NCBI GenBank assembly: GCA_003527165.1
Contig: DPSI01000086.1
Span: 1 to 9,561 of the forward strand
Length of the DNA: 9,561 nt
Source: Pseudomonas sp.
GTDB taxonomy: Bacteria > Pseudomonadota > Gammaproteobacteria > Pseudomonadales > Pseudomonadaceae
Direction of reading: 5' to 3'
Positions 1-6,831 of this stretch are shown piece after piece. Under the pieces are notes generated by a model, which made no database searches, was not told where the DNA came from, and was given only the letters and a program-made list of their open reading frames with translations. How positions within the stretch are numbered: the first letter of the stretch is position 1; each line of letters begins with the position of its first letter. The translations under genes were made by a program, and so were the position numbers.

Positions 1-40
1 CGATGCGTTCTCTCGCCAGGACGCCGTTGGTCGGGCGCCG

Positions 41-68
41 TTTATAAGAATAGGGGGAGATCTGCCAA
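41..68 (-). promoter_or_regulatory. Predicted leftward sigma70-type promoter
   Basis: On the minus strand, TTGGCA (63-68, 5 of 6 to the -35 consensus) is followed after 16 nt by TATAAA (41-46, 5 of 6 to the -10 consensus). A transcript would start near position 34 and read left out of the window, so the gene it serves is not visible. No start codon with a Shine-Dalgarno site is seen in 1-34. The -35 overlaps a small CTGCC/GGCAG palindrome (62-73) that adjoins the tandem repeat at 69-98. This is a sequence match only. Confidence 0.4.
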
Positions 69-98
69 GGCAGGGAGGCAGGGAGGCAGGGAGGCAGG
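69..98. repeat. GGCAGGGA tandem repeat
   Basis: Three perfect copies of the 8-bp unit GGCAGGGA (69-92) are followed by a partial copy GGCAGG (93-98). The tract lies 18 nt beyond the stop codon of the small gene at 117-359 and immediately upstream of the predicted leftward promoter. A perfect short array like this can change length by slippage. No function is assigned. Confidence 0.85.
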
Positions 99-116
99 TC
101 AGAGTGCCGACAGGTG

Positions 117-359
117 TCAGGCTTGGGTGTGGATTAGCGTTCCAAGCACTTCATCCGCACTCTGCAGCATCGGCGCGCCGGCCTTAGCTATGTGCTCACC
201 GACCTTCATTTGGATCAGCTGCTCAGTCAGCTCGACGGTGTCGGTGACTGCTTGGGAGTTTTCGGCAACCGGCGGAGTGCCAGCGGCGGCTTCAACGCGC
301 TGCTGCCCAGCCTGGTAGGCGCCCAGTCCGGCAGAGAGGAGGTTGTTGGTGATCTGCAT
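117..359 (-). CDS. Small protein resembling flagellar rod/hook D0 helices
   Basis: An 80-residue protein of unknown function. From memory it matches the short hypothetical gene found after bioD in other pseudomonads (PA0505 type). Residues 3-26 (ITNNLLSAGLGAYQAGQQRV and on) read like the N-terminal helix of flagellar rod and hook proteins. Residues 42-77 (VELTEQLIQM... to QSADEVLGTLI) read like their C-terminal helix, which typically ends in a T-A-D-E-M-L-T-L pattern. A Pro-containing linker of about 15 residues replaces the whole exported middle domain. There is no signal peptide, membrane segment or cysteine. The NNIAN motif of true rod proteins is absent. The start is ATG at 357-359 and its Shine-Dalgarno site is weak. 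The gene lies 94 nt after bioD on the same strand, so it may share the biotin transcript or have its own promoter. That it is a real gene is fairly sure; the flagellar link is inference. Confidence 0.75.
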   Translation of the reverse strand: MQITNNLLSAGLGAYQAGQQRVEAAAGTPPVAENSQAVTDTVELTEQLIQMKVGEHIAKAGAPMLQSADEVLGTLIHTQA

Positions 360-453
360 GCCACGAGATTCCGCGCAATCAGTTAGCCATCATTGAAGCA
401 GAGCCGGCACGTTGCCGCCAGTGACGGACGGCCTTAAGCCGGCGATAAGTTCA

Positions 454-1140
454 TCACGCGGAAATGAGCGGCCCGAGATCCAGATAGGGCGCCACGTCGG
501 AGGGGTTTGCCGCCACGAGGCGCGGCACTCGTCCGAGGCAAGGCGCCGACAGCCGCTCTGCCAGCGTGGCGAGGTTTTCCTCCAGCCGCGACGTCGAGGG
601 ATCGACGATATTGGCCACCCACCCTGCCAGTCGCAGCCCATCGCGCTCGATGGCCTCGGCACTGAGCAGCGCATGATTGATGCAACCGAGGCGAACCCCG
701 ACCACCAGGATCACAGGCAGACCGAGCTGCATGGCGAGATCGGAAAGCGTCTCGCCACCGACTAATGGGACGCGCCAGCCGCCGGCCCCCTCGACCAACG
801 AGAAATCCGCCTGCAGCGCCAGCATCTGCCGGACCGGGTCGGCCAACCGCGCCACACTCAGATCGACGCCCGCCTCGCGCGCAGCCAGATGCGGCGCGAT
901 GGCCGGCTCGAAGGCGAACGGATTGACGGCTTCGTAGCGCATCGACAGCGTGCACTCGCCAAGCAGCGCCAAGGCATCGCTGTTGCGTAATCCATCAGTG
1001 GTCATCTCGCACCCCGACGCCACTGGCTTCGCCGCGGCTGTACTGAGACCTGATTGCCGCGCCGCATGCAGCAGCCCGGCGGCGATGGTAGTTTTGCCGA
1101 CTTCGGTATCGGTGCCGGTGACGAAAAAAGCCGCAGTCAT
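454..1140 (-). CDS. bioD: ATP-dependent dethiobiotin synthetase BioD
   Basis: A 228-residue cytoplasmic enzyme that closes the ureido ring of dethiobiotin from 7,8-diaminopelargonate, CO2 and ATP, the penultimate step of biotin synthesis. Residues 9-17 (GTDTEVGKT) form the P-loop. K38 in KPVASG is the catalytic lysine region, EGAGGW lies at 117-122, and VVGVRLGCINH at 146-156 is a family signature. The length is normal for BioD. The ATG at 1138-1140 is chosen over an in-frame TTG at 1227 because it places the conserved FFVTGTDTEVGKT at the N terminus and has AAGGA 8 nt upstream. The extra 29 codons are non-conserved and overlap bioC. The start follows the bioC stop by 1 nt, implying translational coupling. 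The gene ends in two consecutive TGA stops (451-456). It is the last recognised biotin gene of the operon. Confidence 0.97.
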   Translation of the reverse strand: MTAAFFVTGTDTEVGKTTIAAGLLHAARQSGLSTAAAKPVASGCEMTTDGLRNSDALALLGECTLSMRYEAVNPFAFEPAIAPHLAAREAGVDLSVARLADPVRQMLALQADFSLVEGAGGWRVPLVGGETLSDLAMQLGLPVILVVGVRLGCINHALLSAEAIERDGLRLAGWVANIVDPSTSRLEENLATLAERLSAPCLGRVPRLVAANPSDVAPYLDLGPLISA

Positions 1141-1141
1141 C

Positions 1142-1963
1142 TCAAAAATCCTTGCGCAACACGCCGTACACCACTTGATAGGTCGCCGGCAGCCCGCTCG
1201 GAGTGCGGAACTGCTCATAGGCATCAATCAATGCGCGAATGCGCGCACGGCCGGTAAGGCCGCCGGGACGACCTGGATTGAGATTGTGCGCACCGAGCGC
1301 CTTGAGCTCATGAGTCAGCTGACGCAGCTCGGCGAAATGCAGCACTTTGGGCTCGACATCGAGCCGGTCCAGTTGCAGCCCACTGGCGGCACAAAGCTGC
1401 TGATAAGCCTCGAGAGAGCGAAAGCGATTGACGTGGGCAAAACCGTCCACGGCCTGCCAGCTGTCGCGCAGCTCCTGCAGGGTGCCGCTGCATAGACTGC
1501 TGAACATAAAGACCCCGCCCGAGCACAACACCCTGCTCGCCTCGCTCAGCACGGCGGAAAAATCTTCACACCACTGCAGCGCCAGGCTGGAAAAGATCAG
1601 GTCCACCGACGCCCCACGCAGAGGCAGGCACTCGGCGTCACCGACGGTAAAATACTGTGCACCGCCCTGAGGCCTGGCATGGCGCAGCATGCCTTCAGCG
1701 ATATCCAGCGCGACGCCTTCGCCAGCCCGGAAACGGCTCGCCAGGCTCCGCGAGAAATAGCCGGTGCCGCAGCCCAGATCCAGCCAACGGGCCGGCGTCA
1801 GCTCGCCGGGCAGACGCTGCAGCAGCGCATCGCCAACCGTACGCTGCAGCTCGGCCACGGCGTCATAGCTGGGGGCGGCGCGGGAAAACGACGCGGCGAC
1901 CTGTCGCTTGTCAGGCAGGCCGCTTACCGCATTCGGCACCACAGCCGTAACCGCATTACTCAT
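1142..1963 (-). CDS. bioC: Malonyl-ACP O-methyltransferase BioC
   Basis: A 273-residue SAM-dependent class I methyltransferase. BioC methylates the free carboxyl of malonyl-ACP so that the fatty-acid synthase can elongate it toward pimeloyl-ACP methyl ester. Motif I is LDLGCGTG (61-68). D87 in ALDIAEGML is the expected acidic SAM-ribose ligand. GDAECLPL (108-115) and [11 protein letters not shown] (121-131) match motifs of the BioC family. The N-terminal FSRAAPSYD (26-34) is typical of BioC and helps separate it from generic UbiE-like enzymes. The start ATG overlaps the bioH stop by 4 nt (ATGA, 1960-1963) and is preceded by AAGGG. Position in the bio operon, between bioH and bioD, supports the call. 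Confidence 0.95.
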   Translation of the reverse strand: MSNAVTAVVPNAVSGLPDKRQVAASFSRAAPSYDAVAELQRTVGDALLQRLPGELTPARWLDLGCGTGYFSRSLASRFRAGEGVALDIAEGMLRHARPQGGAQYFTVGDAECLPLRGASVDLIFSSLALQWCEDFSAVLSEASRVLCSGGVFMFSSLCSGTLQELRDSWQAVDGFAHVNRFRSLEAYQQLCAASGLQLDRLDVEPKVLHFAELRQLTHELKALGAHNLNPGRPGGLTGRARIRALIDAYEQFRTPSGLPATYQVVYGVLRKDF

Positions 1964-2682
1964 TCTGCTTTGCCCTTGATAAAAGCCGCTATCGTGGCCG
2001 CCACGTCGTCAGCGCGTTCCAGCGGCAGGGCATGGCTTGCACTCGTTATCAGCTCGGCTTCGATACCGGGCATCCAACGCCGAAGCGCATCACAGGCGGT
2101 GGCAGGCACCAACGCGTCGCCACCGGCGAACAGATGCAGCTGGGGACCGAAATAGCCGTGCAGCGCCTCGCGCCCGTCCAGCTCCGCCAGCACTTGTAAG
2201 CCCGCTTCCAGAACGGCGGGTGCGGACGCGGATTGACTGACCTGCAGTTGGCGCGCCAGCGTCCGCGGGTCGTAACCACCACGACTGCACAGCGAACGAA
2301 AGCGCTTGAGGGTTTCCTCGGGGTCGAGGCGGAACGCCTCATGGAAGGCATCGAAGATGTCCGCGGCCATTGCTTCCGGCCACTGCGGCCGCGCACGGAA
2401 ACAGGGGTTGCTGGCGATGGTTATCAGCCCGCGGCAGGTGTCCAGGCGCCGCGCCGCCAGCTGAGTGGCGAGCATCCCGCCCAACGACCAACCGGCCAGC
2501 CAGCTGTCATCGGGCAGACGACGGTCGAGCTCATCGAGCCAGGCATCGGCATCGGCCAGCTCGGGCAGGGGTTCGATGACCACCTCGAGATCCGGCGCGA
2601 GTTCGAACAGCGCCTCGCACAAAGGCTGCAATGCAGCCGGACCGAACGCCCATCCGGGCAGCAAAATCAGCTGATCACGCAT
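1960..2682 (-). CDS. bioH: Pimeloyl-ACP methyl ester carboxylesterase BioH
   Basis: A 240-residue alpha/beta hydrolase that cleaves the methyl ester of pimeloyl-ACP methyl ester, ending the disguise that BioC started and freeing pimeloyl-ACP for BioF. The N-terminal LLPGWAFGP (7-15) is the oxyanion-hole region. The nucleophile elbow is GWSLGG with S66, the acid is D189 in FAGGDALVP, and the base is H217 in SASHALPLE. The triad is complete. The start ATG lies inside the end of bioF (8-nt overlap) with AGGAG about 10 nt upstream. In E. coli bioH lies away from the other bio genes, while here it sits between bioF and bioC, as in other pseudomonads. Specificity for pimeloyl esters is inferred from family and context. 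Confidence 0.94.
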   Translation of the reverse strand: MRDQLILLPGWAFGPAALQPLCEALFELAPDLEVVIEPLPELADADAWLDELDRRLPDDSWLAGWSLGGMLATQLAARRLDTCRGLITIASNPCFRARPQWPEAMAADIFDAFHEAFRLDPEETLKRFRSLCSRGGYDPRTLARQLQVSQSASAPAVLEAGLQVLAELDGREALHGYFGPQLHLFAGGDALVPATACDALRRWMPGIEAELITSASHALPLERADDVAATIAAFIKGKAE

Positions 2683-3856
2683 CCGCTTCAGGCTCCTCGG
2701 CCAATCGATTCCAGCATTCGGCCAGGATATCCAGCAGTCGTTCCACCTGCGCCTCGCTGTGCGACGTGCTAAAGGTCACCCGCAGGCGAGCACTGCCGGC
2801 CGGCACCGTTGGTGGACGAATGGCACCGACCAGAATCCCCCGCTCGCGCAGCGCGGCGGACAGCTTCAAGGCCCGTTCGCTGCTGCCGACCAGGATCGGC
2901 TGAATAGGAGTCGGGCTGTCCATCAGGGTCAGACCGATTTCGCTCGCGCCCTGGCGGAAACGTGTAATCAGTCGGCCGAGATGTTCGCGGCGCCAGCCTT
3001 CACTGCGCAGCAGCTCCAGGCTTTTCAGAGTCGCGCAGGCCACCGCCGGTGGCTGGCTGGTGGTGTAGATGTAGGGCCGCGCGAACTGGATCAGCGTTTC
3101 GATCAACGCCTCGCTGCCAGCAACAAATGCGCCGGCGGTGCCGAAGGCCTTGCCCAGCGTGCCGACCAGGACCGGCACATCATCAATGCCTAAGCGGAAA
3201 TGTTCGACGATGCCGCCGCCGGTTTTGCCCAACGGACCGAAGCCATGGGCGTCATCGACCATCACCCAGGCCTTGCGGGCCTTCGCGGTGGCGCAGAGGG
3301 TTGGCAGGTCGGCCAGATCACCGTCCATGCTGAACACGCCGTCGGTCACTACCAGGGTATTGCCAGTCGCTTTATCCAGGCGCTTGGCCAGGCTCTGCGC
3401 ATCGTTGTGCAGATAGCGCGAGAAGCGCGCCCCGCTGAGTAGTCCCGCGTCGAGCAGCGAGGCGTGATTGATGCGGTCTTCCAACACCGTATCGCCCTGC
3501 CCCACCAGCGCGGTGACAGCCGCAAGATTGGCCATGTAACCGGTGGAGAACAGCAAGGCCCGCGGCCGGCCGGTGAATTCAGCCAAGGCTTCTTCGAGCT
3601 GGTGATGCGGTGTGCTGTGTCCTATCACCAGATGCGAGGCGCCGCCACCCACGCCCCAACGCTCGGCCCCCTGCTGCAAGGCGCGGATCACGTCCGGATG
3701 GCTGGCAAGCCCTAGGTAGTCATTGGAGCAGAACGCCAGCAGCGGCTCGCCATCGACCGTCACGTCGGGCTGCTGTGGTGTTTCCAGCAACGGTCGTTGA
3801 CGGTAGAGATGGGCAGCGCGGCGCTCGGCGAGGCGGGACGACAGATCGAAGGGCAT
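2675..3856 (-). CDS. bioF: 8-amino-7-oxononanoate synthase BioF
   Basis: A 393-residue PLP enzyme of the alpha-oxoamine synthase family that condenses pimeloyl-ACP (or CoA) with L-alanine to give 8-amino-7-oxononanoate. The PLP Schiff-base lysine is K236 in GTLGKAFG. D201 and H204 in DDAHG, and H131 in RINHASL, are the conserved cofactor residues. FCSNDYLGL (42-50) and the Gly-rich [10 protein letters not shown] (68-77) are also typical. The ATG at 3854-3856 is chosen because the mature N terminus [13 protein letters not shown] matches the family. Its Shine-Dalgarno site is poor because a palindromic repeat lies directly upstream. An in-frame TTG at 3908-3910 with AGGAG 8 nt upstream would add 18 repeat-encoded residues and cannot be fully excluded. 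The 3' end overlaps bioH by 8 nt. Confidence 0.96.
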   Translation of the reverse strand: MPFDLSSRLAERRAAHLYRQRPLLETPQQPDVTVDGEPLLAFCSNDYLGLASHPDVIRALQQGAERWGVGGGASHLVIGHSTPHHQLEEALAEFTGRPRALLFSTGYMANLAAVTALVGQGDTVLEDRINHASLLDAGLLSGARFSRYLHNDAQSLAKRLDKATGNTLVVTDGVFSMDGDLADLPTLCATAKARKAWVMVDDAHGFGPLGKTGGGIVEHFRLGIDDVPVLVGTLGKAFGTAGAFVAGSEALIETLIQFARPYIYTTSQPPAVACATLKSLELLRSEGWRREHLGRLITRFRQGASEIGLTLMDSPTPIQPILVGSSERALKLSAALRERGILVGAIRPPTVPAGSARLRVTFSTSHSEAQVERLLDILAECWNRLAEEPEADA

Positions 3857-3860
3857 GGAT

Positions 3861-3935
3861 AAGCTCGAAGCTGGAAGCCTAAAGCTGGAAGCAGCGCCGA
3901 ATCGCTTCAAGCTTTCGGCTCCTGGCTTCCAGCTC
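3861..3935. repeat. Imperfect palindrome of AGCTGGAAGC units, bioB-bioF gap
   Basis: A nested inverted repeat fills most of the 83-nt gap between bioB and bioF. Outer arms 3869-3879 (AGCTGGAAGCC) and 3924-3934 pair perfectly over 11 nt. Inner arms 3881-3892 and 3904-3915 pair at 11 of 12 positions. The two are separated by a 1-nt versus 8-nt bulge and closed by an 11-nt loop (3893-3903). AGCTGGAAGC also occurs as a direct repeat at 3869-3878 and 3883-3892. In the bio mRNA this would make a large stem-loop ending about 12 nt before the bioF start codon. A 13-nt block (CTGGCTTCCAGCT, 3922-3934) recurs exactly at 6972-6984. The lack of a following T-run argues against a simple intrinsic terminator. 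Confidence 0.85.
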
Positions 3936-3939
3936 CGTG

Positions 3940-4995
3940 TTACACGACTGCGTTATAAAACAACTTGCTGTCGCGCTGCTCGACCAAGGCCTGCTCGATG
4001 GCGGCCTGGTGCACTTCGTCGTCATGCTCCTCGCGCGCTTCGGGTTGGATGCCCAGGCGCTTGAACAGCAGCATGTCCTTGTCAGCCTGCGGATTGCCGG
4101 TGGTAAGCAGCTTCTCGCCGTAGAAGATCGAGTTGGCCCCGGCCAGGAAGGCCAGGGCCTGCATCTGCTCGTTCATCTGCTCGCGGCCAGCGGACAGCCG
4201 CACATGGGATTTGGGCATCATGATCCGCGCCACGGCGAGCATGCGAATGAAGTCGAACGGGTCGACGTCCTTCTCCTCGGCCAACGGCGTGCCCTTCACT
4301 TTCACCAGCATGTTGATGGGCACCGACTCGGGATGCTCGGGCAGGTTGGCCAGCTGAATCAGTAGGCCGGCGCGGTCGTTCAGCGACTCGCCCATGCCAA
4401 GGATGCCACCGGAACAGATCTTCATACCCGCATCACGCACGTAGCTCAGCGTCTCCAGACGGTCGGCGTAGGTGCGAGTAGTGATGATGTTGCCGTAGAA
4501 CTCCGGTGATGTGTCGAGGTTGTGGTTGTAGTAATCCAGCCCCGCAGCTGCCAGCGCCTTGGTCTGCTCTTGGTCGAGCTTGCCCAGGGTCATGCAGGTT
4601 TCAAGCCCCAGGGCTTTCACGCCTTCGACCATCTTCAGCACGTAGGGCATGTCCTTCGCGGACGGGTGCTTCCATGCGGCGCCCATGCAGAAGCGCGTCG
4701 AGCCGATGGCCTTGGCTTCGGCTGCGGCCTCCAACACCTTCTGCACTTCCATCAGCTTTTCTTTGTCGAGACCGGTATTGTAATGGCCCGATTGCGGGCA
4801 GTACTTGCAGTCTTCCGGACAAGCGCCGGTTTTGATCGACAGCAACGTCGAAACCTGGACACGGTTGGCATCGAAGTACTGGCGGTGCACAGCCTGGGCC
4901 TGGAAGATCAAATCGTTGAAGGGTTGCTCGAAGAGCGCCTTGACTTCAGTAAGACTCCAGTCATGACGCGTGGCGGAAGCGGCAGTGGCGCTCAT
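3940..4995 (-). CDS. bioB: Biotin synthase BioB
   Basis: A 351-residue radical-SAM enzyme that inserts sulfur into dethiobiotin to form biotin. The CxxxCxxC cluster motif is C59, C63, C66 and binds the 4Fe-4S cluster that cleaves SAM. The 2Fe-2S sulfur-donor ligands are C103 (RFCMG), C134 (ETCMT), C194 (KICSGG) and R266 (VRLSAGR), all present and spaced as in E. coli with a constant +6 offset. Start ATG 4993-4995 has AAGGA 7 nt upstream. An in-frame GTG at 5011-5013 would add six residues that include the Shine-Dalgarno bases, so it is rejected. It is the first gene of the biotin operon, divergent from comF, and probably repressed by BirA at 5059-5090. The following gap to bioF holds a palindromic repeat. 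Confidence 0.98.
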   Translation of the reverse strand: MSATAASATRHDWSLTEVKALFEQPFNDLIFQAQAVHRQYFDANRVQVSTLLSIKTGACPEDCKYCPQSGHYNTGLDKEKLMEVQKVLEAAAEAKAIGSTRFCMGAAWKHPSAKDMPYVLKMVEGVKALGLETCMTLGKLDQEQTKALAAAGLDYYNHNLDTSPEFYGNIITTRTYADRLETLSYVRDAGMKICSGGILGMGESLNDRAGLLIQLANLPEHPESVPINMLVKVKGTPLAEEKDVDPFDFIRMLAVARIMMPKSHVRLSAGREQMNEQMQALAFLAGANSIFYGEKLLTTGNPQADKDMLLFKRLGIQPEAREEHDDEVHQAAIEQALVEQRDSKLFYNAVV

Positions 4996-5036
4996 AGGGC
5001 ATTCCTTGTACACAGGGTTCTTGGCACGGATGCGAG

Positions 5037-5065
5037 ATGGTTAGTCAAGCCAAAGGCGCTGTCAA
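5037..5065 (-). promoter_or_regulatory. Predicted bioB operon promoter
   Basis: A perfect TTGACA -35 (5060-5065, minus strand) lies within the left BirA half-site. The -10 is poor: AACCAT at a 17-nt spacer (5037-5042) or TAACCA at 16 nt. The start point would fall near 5030, giving a leader of roughly 35 nt before the bioB ATG. Location in the only gap upstream of bioB and overlap with the operator support it. The weak -10 keeps confidence moderate. Confidence 0.5.
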
Positions 5066-5090
5066 CCCGGAAAGGACTCATGGTTTACAA
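5059..5090. promoter_or_regulatory. Candidate BirA (biotin repressor) operator
   Basis: Two 9-bp half-sites flank a 14-nt spacer. The left half CTGTCAACC (5059-5067) matches 7 of 9 to TTGTAAACC, and the right half GGTTTACAA (5082-5090) matches the inverted half-site 9 of 9. This is the known BirA palindrome; E. coli uses a 16-nt spacer and I recall shorter spacers in other bacteria. On the minus strand the left half contains TTGACA (5060-5065), a perfect -35 hexamer for bioB, so bound holo-BirA would block bioB transcription. The right half begins on the G of the comF ATG and encodes Val-Tyr-Asn. The spacer contains the comF ribosome binding site. Confidence 0.75.
5069..5076 (+). promoter_or_regulatory. 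comF ribosome binding site
   Basis: GGAAAGGA precedes the comF ATG at 5080. The upstream GGAA gives a normal 7-nt spacing, and AGGA gives only 3 nt. It fixes the comF start at 5080, although the reading frame stays open far upstream through the bioB gene on the other strand. The site lies in the spacer of the putative BirA operator. Confidence 0.7.
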
Positions 5091-5787
5091 CTGGTTAAAA
5101 TATGAACACCCCTGCCAGCTCTGCGATGAGCGCTGCGAGGCCAGCCAGTCATTGTGCGGTCCCTGCAAAGCCGAGCTGCCCTGGCTCGAAGGGCAGTGTT
5201 CGATCTGCGCGCTGCCGCTGGAAACGAACGGTCTGATCTGCGGCCAATGCCTCAAACATCCGCCCACCTTCGACCATGTCGCGGTGCCCTGGCGCTTCGC
5301 CTTTCCGGTGGATAGCCTGATCACACGCTTCAAGCATCAATCCCGCTGGCCGCTCGGCCGGCTGCTGGCGGAACATCTTGCGCGCTACCTGCAGCACCGA
5401 TTCGACGAAGGCCTGCCGCGCCCGGACATCCTGCTGCCCGTGCCCCTGGCCCGCAAACGGTTGCGCCAGCGTGGTTTCAACCAGGCGCAGATGCTCGCCA
5501 ATTGGTTGAGTCCGGTGCTGAATGTCCCGGTCCGGAACGAGCTGCTGCAACGCATCCAGGACACCCAGTCGCAGCAAGAGTTGGACGCCGCCAGCAGGCG
5601 GCGCAATCTGCGCCAAGCCTTTGCTTTGAGCGACGAGCGACAGGTCGTCGGCCGGCACGTAGCGGTCATAGACGACGTATTGACCACCGGCGCAACCGCC
5701 GAAGCACTGGCTCGCCTATTGAAACGCGCGGGCGCCGTGCGGGTCGATATTTATTGCCTGGCGCGTACGCCGAAGCCGGGCGACTAG
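5080..5787 (+). CDS. comF: ComF family phosphoribosyltransferase-like protein
   Basis: A 235-residue cytoplasmic protein of the ComF/GntX family, linked in other bacteria to DNA uptake and use (ComFC in Gram-positive competence, GntX/YhgH in E. coli). The N terminus carries two CxxC pairs, C12/C15 with C26/C29, then C40/C43 with C54/C57, likely zinc-binding. The C-terminal half is a type I phosphoribosyltransferase fold with the PRPP-binding motif at 197-210 (IDDVLTTGATAEAL) and the usual ComF block RKRLRQRGFNQA before it. No membrane segments are seen. The ATG at 5080 is chosen because MVYNWLKYEHPCQLC is the usual N terminus; the much longer open frame antisense to bioB is not coding. It is divergent from bioB, and the second to fourth codons form the right BirA half-site. 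Its catalytic substrate is unknown. Confidence 0.93.
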   Translation: MVYNWLKYEHPCQLCDERCEASQSLCGPCKAELPWLEGQCSICALPLETNGLICGQCLKHPPTFDHVAVPWRFAFPVDSLITRFKHQSRWPLGRLLAEHLARYLQHRFDEGLPRPDILLPVPLARKRLRQRGFNQAQMLANWLSPVLNVPVRNELLQRIQDTQSQQELDAASRRRNLRQAFALSDERQVVGRHVAVIDDVLTTGATAEALARLLKRAGAVRVDIYCLARTPKPGD

Positions 5788-5803
5788 GCGGCCAGAGCCG
5801 CGG

Positions 5804-5831
5804 TTGTGTAAACGCGCCAGTGCAATACACT
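5804..5831 (+). promoter_or_regulatory. Possible srkA promoter
   Basis: TTGTGT (5804-5809, 3 of 6) and TACACT (5826-5831, 4 of 6) are 16 nt apart, upstream of srkA. A start near 5838 would leave a leader of about 19 nt containing the GGAG ribosome binding site (5847-5850). The -10 lies within the palindrome at 5816-5834. The match is weak, and readthrough from comF is equally possible. Confidence 0.3.
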
Positions 5832-5834
5832 GGC
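5816..5834. repeat. GCCAGTG/CACTGGC inverted repeat before srkA
   Basis: Perfect 7-nt arms, GCCAGTG (5816-5822) and CACTGGC (5828-5834), surround the 5-nt loop CAATA. It lies in the 69-nt comF-srkA gap. No T-run follows it, so a strong intrinsic terminator is unlikely. It could be a regulator site or an mRNA hairpin that separates comF from srkA. Confidence 0.6.
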
Positions 5835-5856
5835 CGCCCCATTTACGGAGCCGACC

Positions 5857-6831
5857 ATGAGCCACCCCTTCGACACACTCACACCTGACCTTGTGCTCGA
5901 TGCGGTGGAAAGCGCCGGCTTCATTAGCGATGCCCGCGTGCTGGCATTGAACAGCTACGAAAATCGCGTCTATCAGGTGGGCATCGAAGACAGCACGCCG
6001 CTCGTGGCCAAGTTCTACCGCCCCGGCCGCTGGAGCGACGAAGCGATTCTCGAAGAACATCAATTTTCGAACGAGCTGGCCGACCGCGAAATCCCCGTGG
6101 TTGCACCGCTGGAGTACGCAGGTAGGACACTGTTCGAACATTCCGGTTTTCGCTTCGCGTTGTTCCCACGGCGTGGTGGTCGTGCGCCGGAACCGGGCAA
6201 TCTCGACCAGCTCTACCGCCTCGGGCAGCTGCTCGGGCGGATGCATGCGGTGAGCGCCAGCCGCTCCTTCGAGCACCGCGAAACACTGGGCGCACAGAAC
6301 TTCGGCCACGACTCGCTGGCCACCTTGCTCGACGGCGGATTTATCCCGAAAAGCCTGCTACCGGCCTACGAATCGGTCGCCCGCGACCTGCTCAAACGGG
6401 TCGATGATGCTTTTGCCCGCACTGAGTTTCAGCCGATTCGCCTGCATGGTGACTGCCACCCCGGCAACATCCTTGCGCGTGACGACGCCTTCCATCTGGT
6501 CGATCTGGACGATTGCCGCATGGGCCCGTCGGTTCAGGATATCTGGATGATGCTCGCTGGCGAACGTCACGAACGACTCGGGCAGCTGTCCGAGCTGGTC
6601 GACGGCTACAACGAGTTCCACGATTTCGCCCCGCGCGAACTGCCGCTGATCGAAGCCCTGCGCGCCCTGCGCCTGATGCATTACAGCGCTTGGCTGGCGC
6701 GGCGCTGGGACGATCCCGCCTTTCCGATGAGTTTTCCGTGGTTCGGCACCGAGCGTTACTGGGGCGACCAGATCCTTATCCTGCGCGAGCAGATGTCAGC
6801 ACTGCAGGAAGAACCGTTGAAACTGTTCTAG
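5857..6831 (+). CDS. srkA: Stress response serine/threonine kinase SrkA (YihE/RdoA)
   Basis: A 324-residue cytoplasmic kinase of the APH/choline-kinase fold, close along its length to E. coli SrkA (YihE), which counteracts stress-induced death and Cpx-related damage. LNSYENRVYQ (31-40) forms the N-lobe strand region. K52 in VAKFYRP is the ATP-binding lysine and E67 in ILEEHQF its likely partner. The Brenner-type catalytic loop LHGDCHPGN (196-204) has D199, and VDLDD (215-219) has the metal-binding D216. The C-terminal MHYSAWLARRWDDPAFP block is family-specific. The start ATG has GGAG 6 nt upstream. It follows comF by 69 nt on the same strand. The TAG stop is the first three bases of a six-copy TAGCTGG array. 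Confidence 0.95.
   Translation: MSHPFDTLTPDLVLDAVESAGFISDARVLALNSYENRVYQVGIEDSTPLVAKFYRPGRWSDEAILEEHQFSNELADREIPVVAPLEYAGRTLFEHSGFRFALFPRRGGRAPEPGNLDQLYRLGQLLGRMHAVSASRSFEHRETLGAQNFGHDSLATLLDGGFIPKSLLPAYESVARDLLKRVDDAFARTEFQPIRLHGDCHPGNILARDDAFHLVDLDDCRMGPSVQDIWMMLAGERHERLGQLSELVDGYNEFHDFAPRELPLIEALRALRLMHYSAWLARRWDDPAFPMSFPWFGTERYWGDQILILREQMSALQEEPLKLF

Noticed and set aside
401..420. Possible sigma54 (GG-N10-GC) site upstream of the small flagellar-like gene
   Set aside because: The GG/GC spacing that fits TGGC is 9 rather than 10, and the alternative lacks the TTGC box. Chance is likely in G+C-rich DNA.
429..443. Terminator after bioD (CGGC-CTTAA-GCCG)
   Set aside because: The stem is only 4-5 nt and no T-run follows on the minus strand. 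It is too weak to report.
1141..1227. Longer BioD beginning at an in-frame TTG
   Set aside because: The extra 29 residues overlap bioC, have no family match, and put the P-loop too far from the N terminus. The ATG at 1138-1140 has a good ribosome site.
412..1495. Long plus-strand open frames across bioD and bioC
   Set aside because: They are antisense shadows of genes with complete catalytic motifs, with Arg/Ala/Pro-rich translations and no recognisable domain.
4996..5013. GTG start for bioB six codons upstream
   Set aside because: The added codons contain the AAGGA that serves the ATG at 4993-4995, and the family starts at MSA-type sequence.
4522..5079. Upstream extension of comF by 186 codons antisense to bioB
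   Set aside because: The frame is open only because of high G+C antisense to a well conserved gene. The ComF family starts near MVYNWLKYEHPCQLC, and a ribosome site precedes 5080.
5804..5814. Second BirA half-site (TTGTGTAAACG)
   Set aside because: It has an inserted base relative to TTGTAAACC and no GGTTTACAA partner at 14-16 nt.
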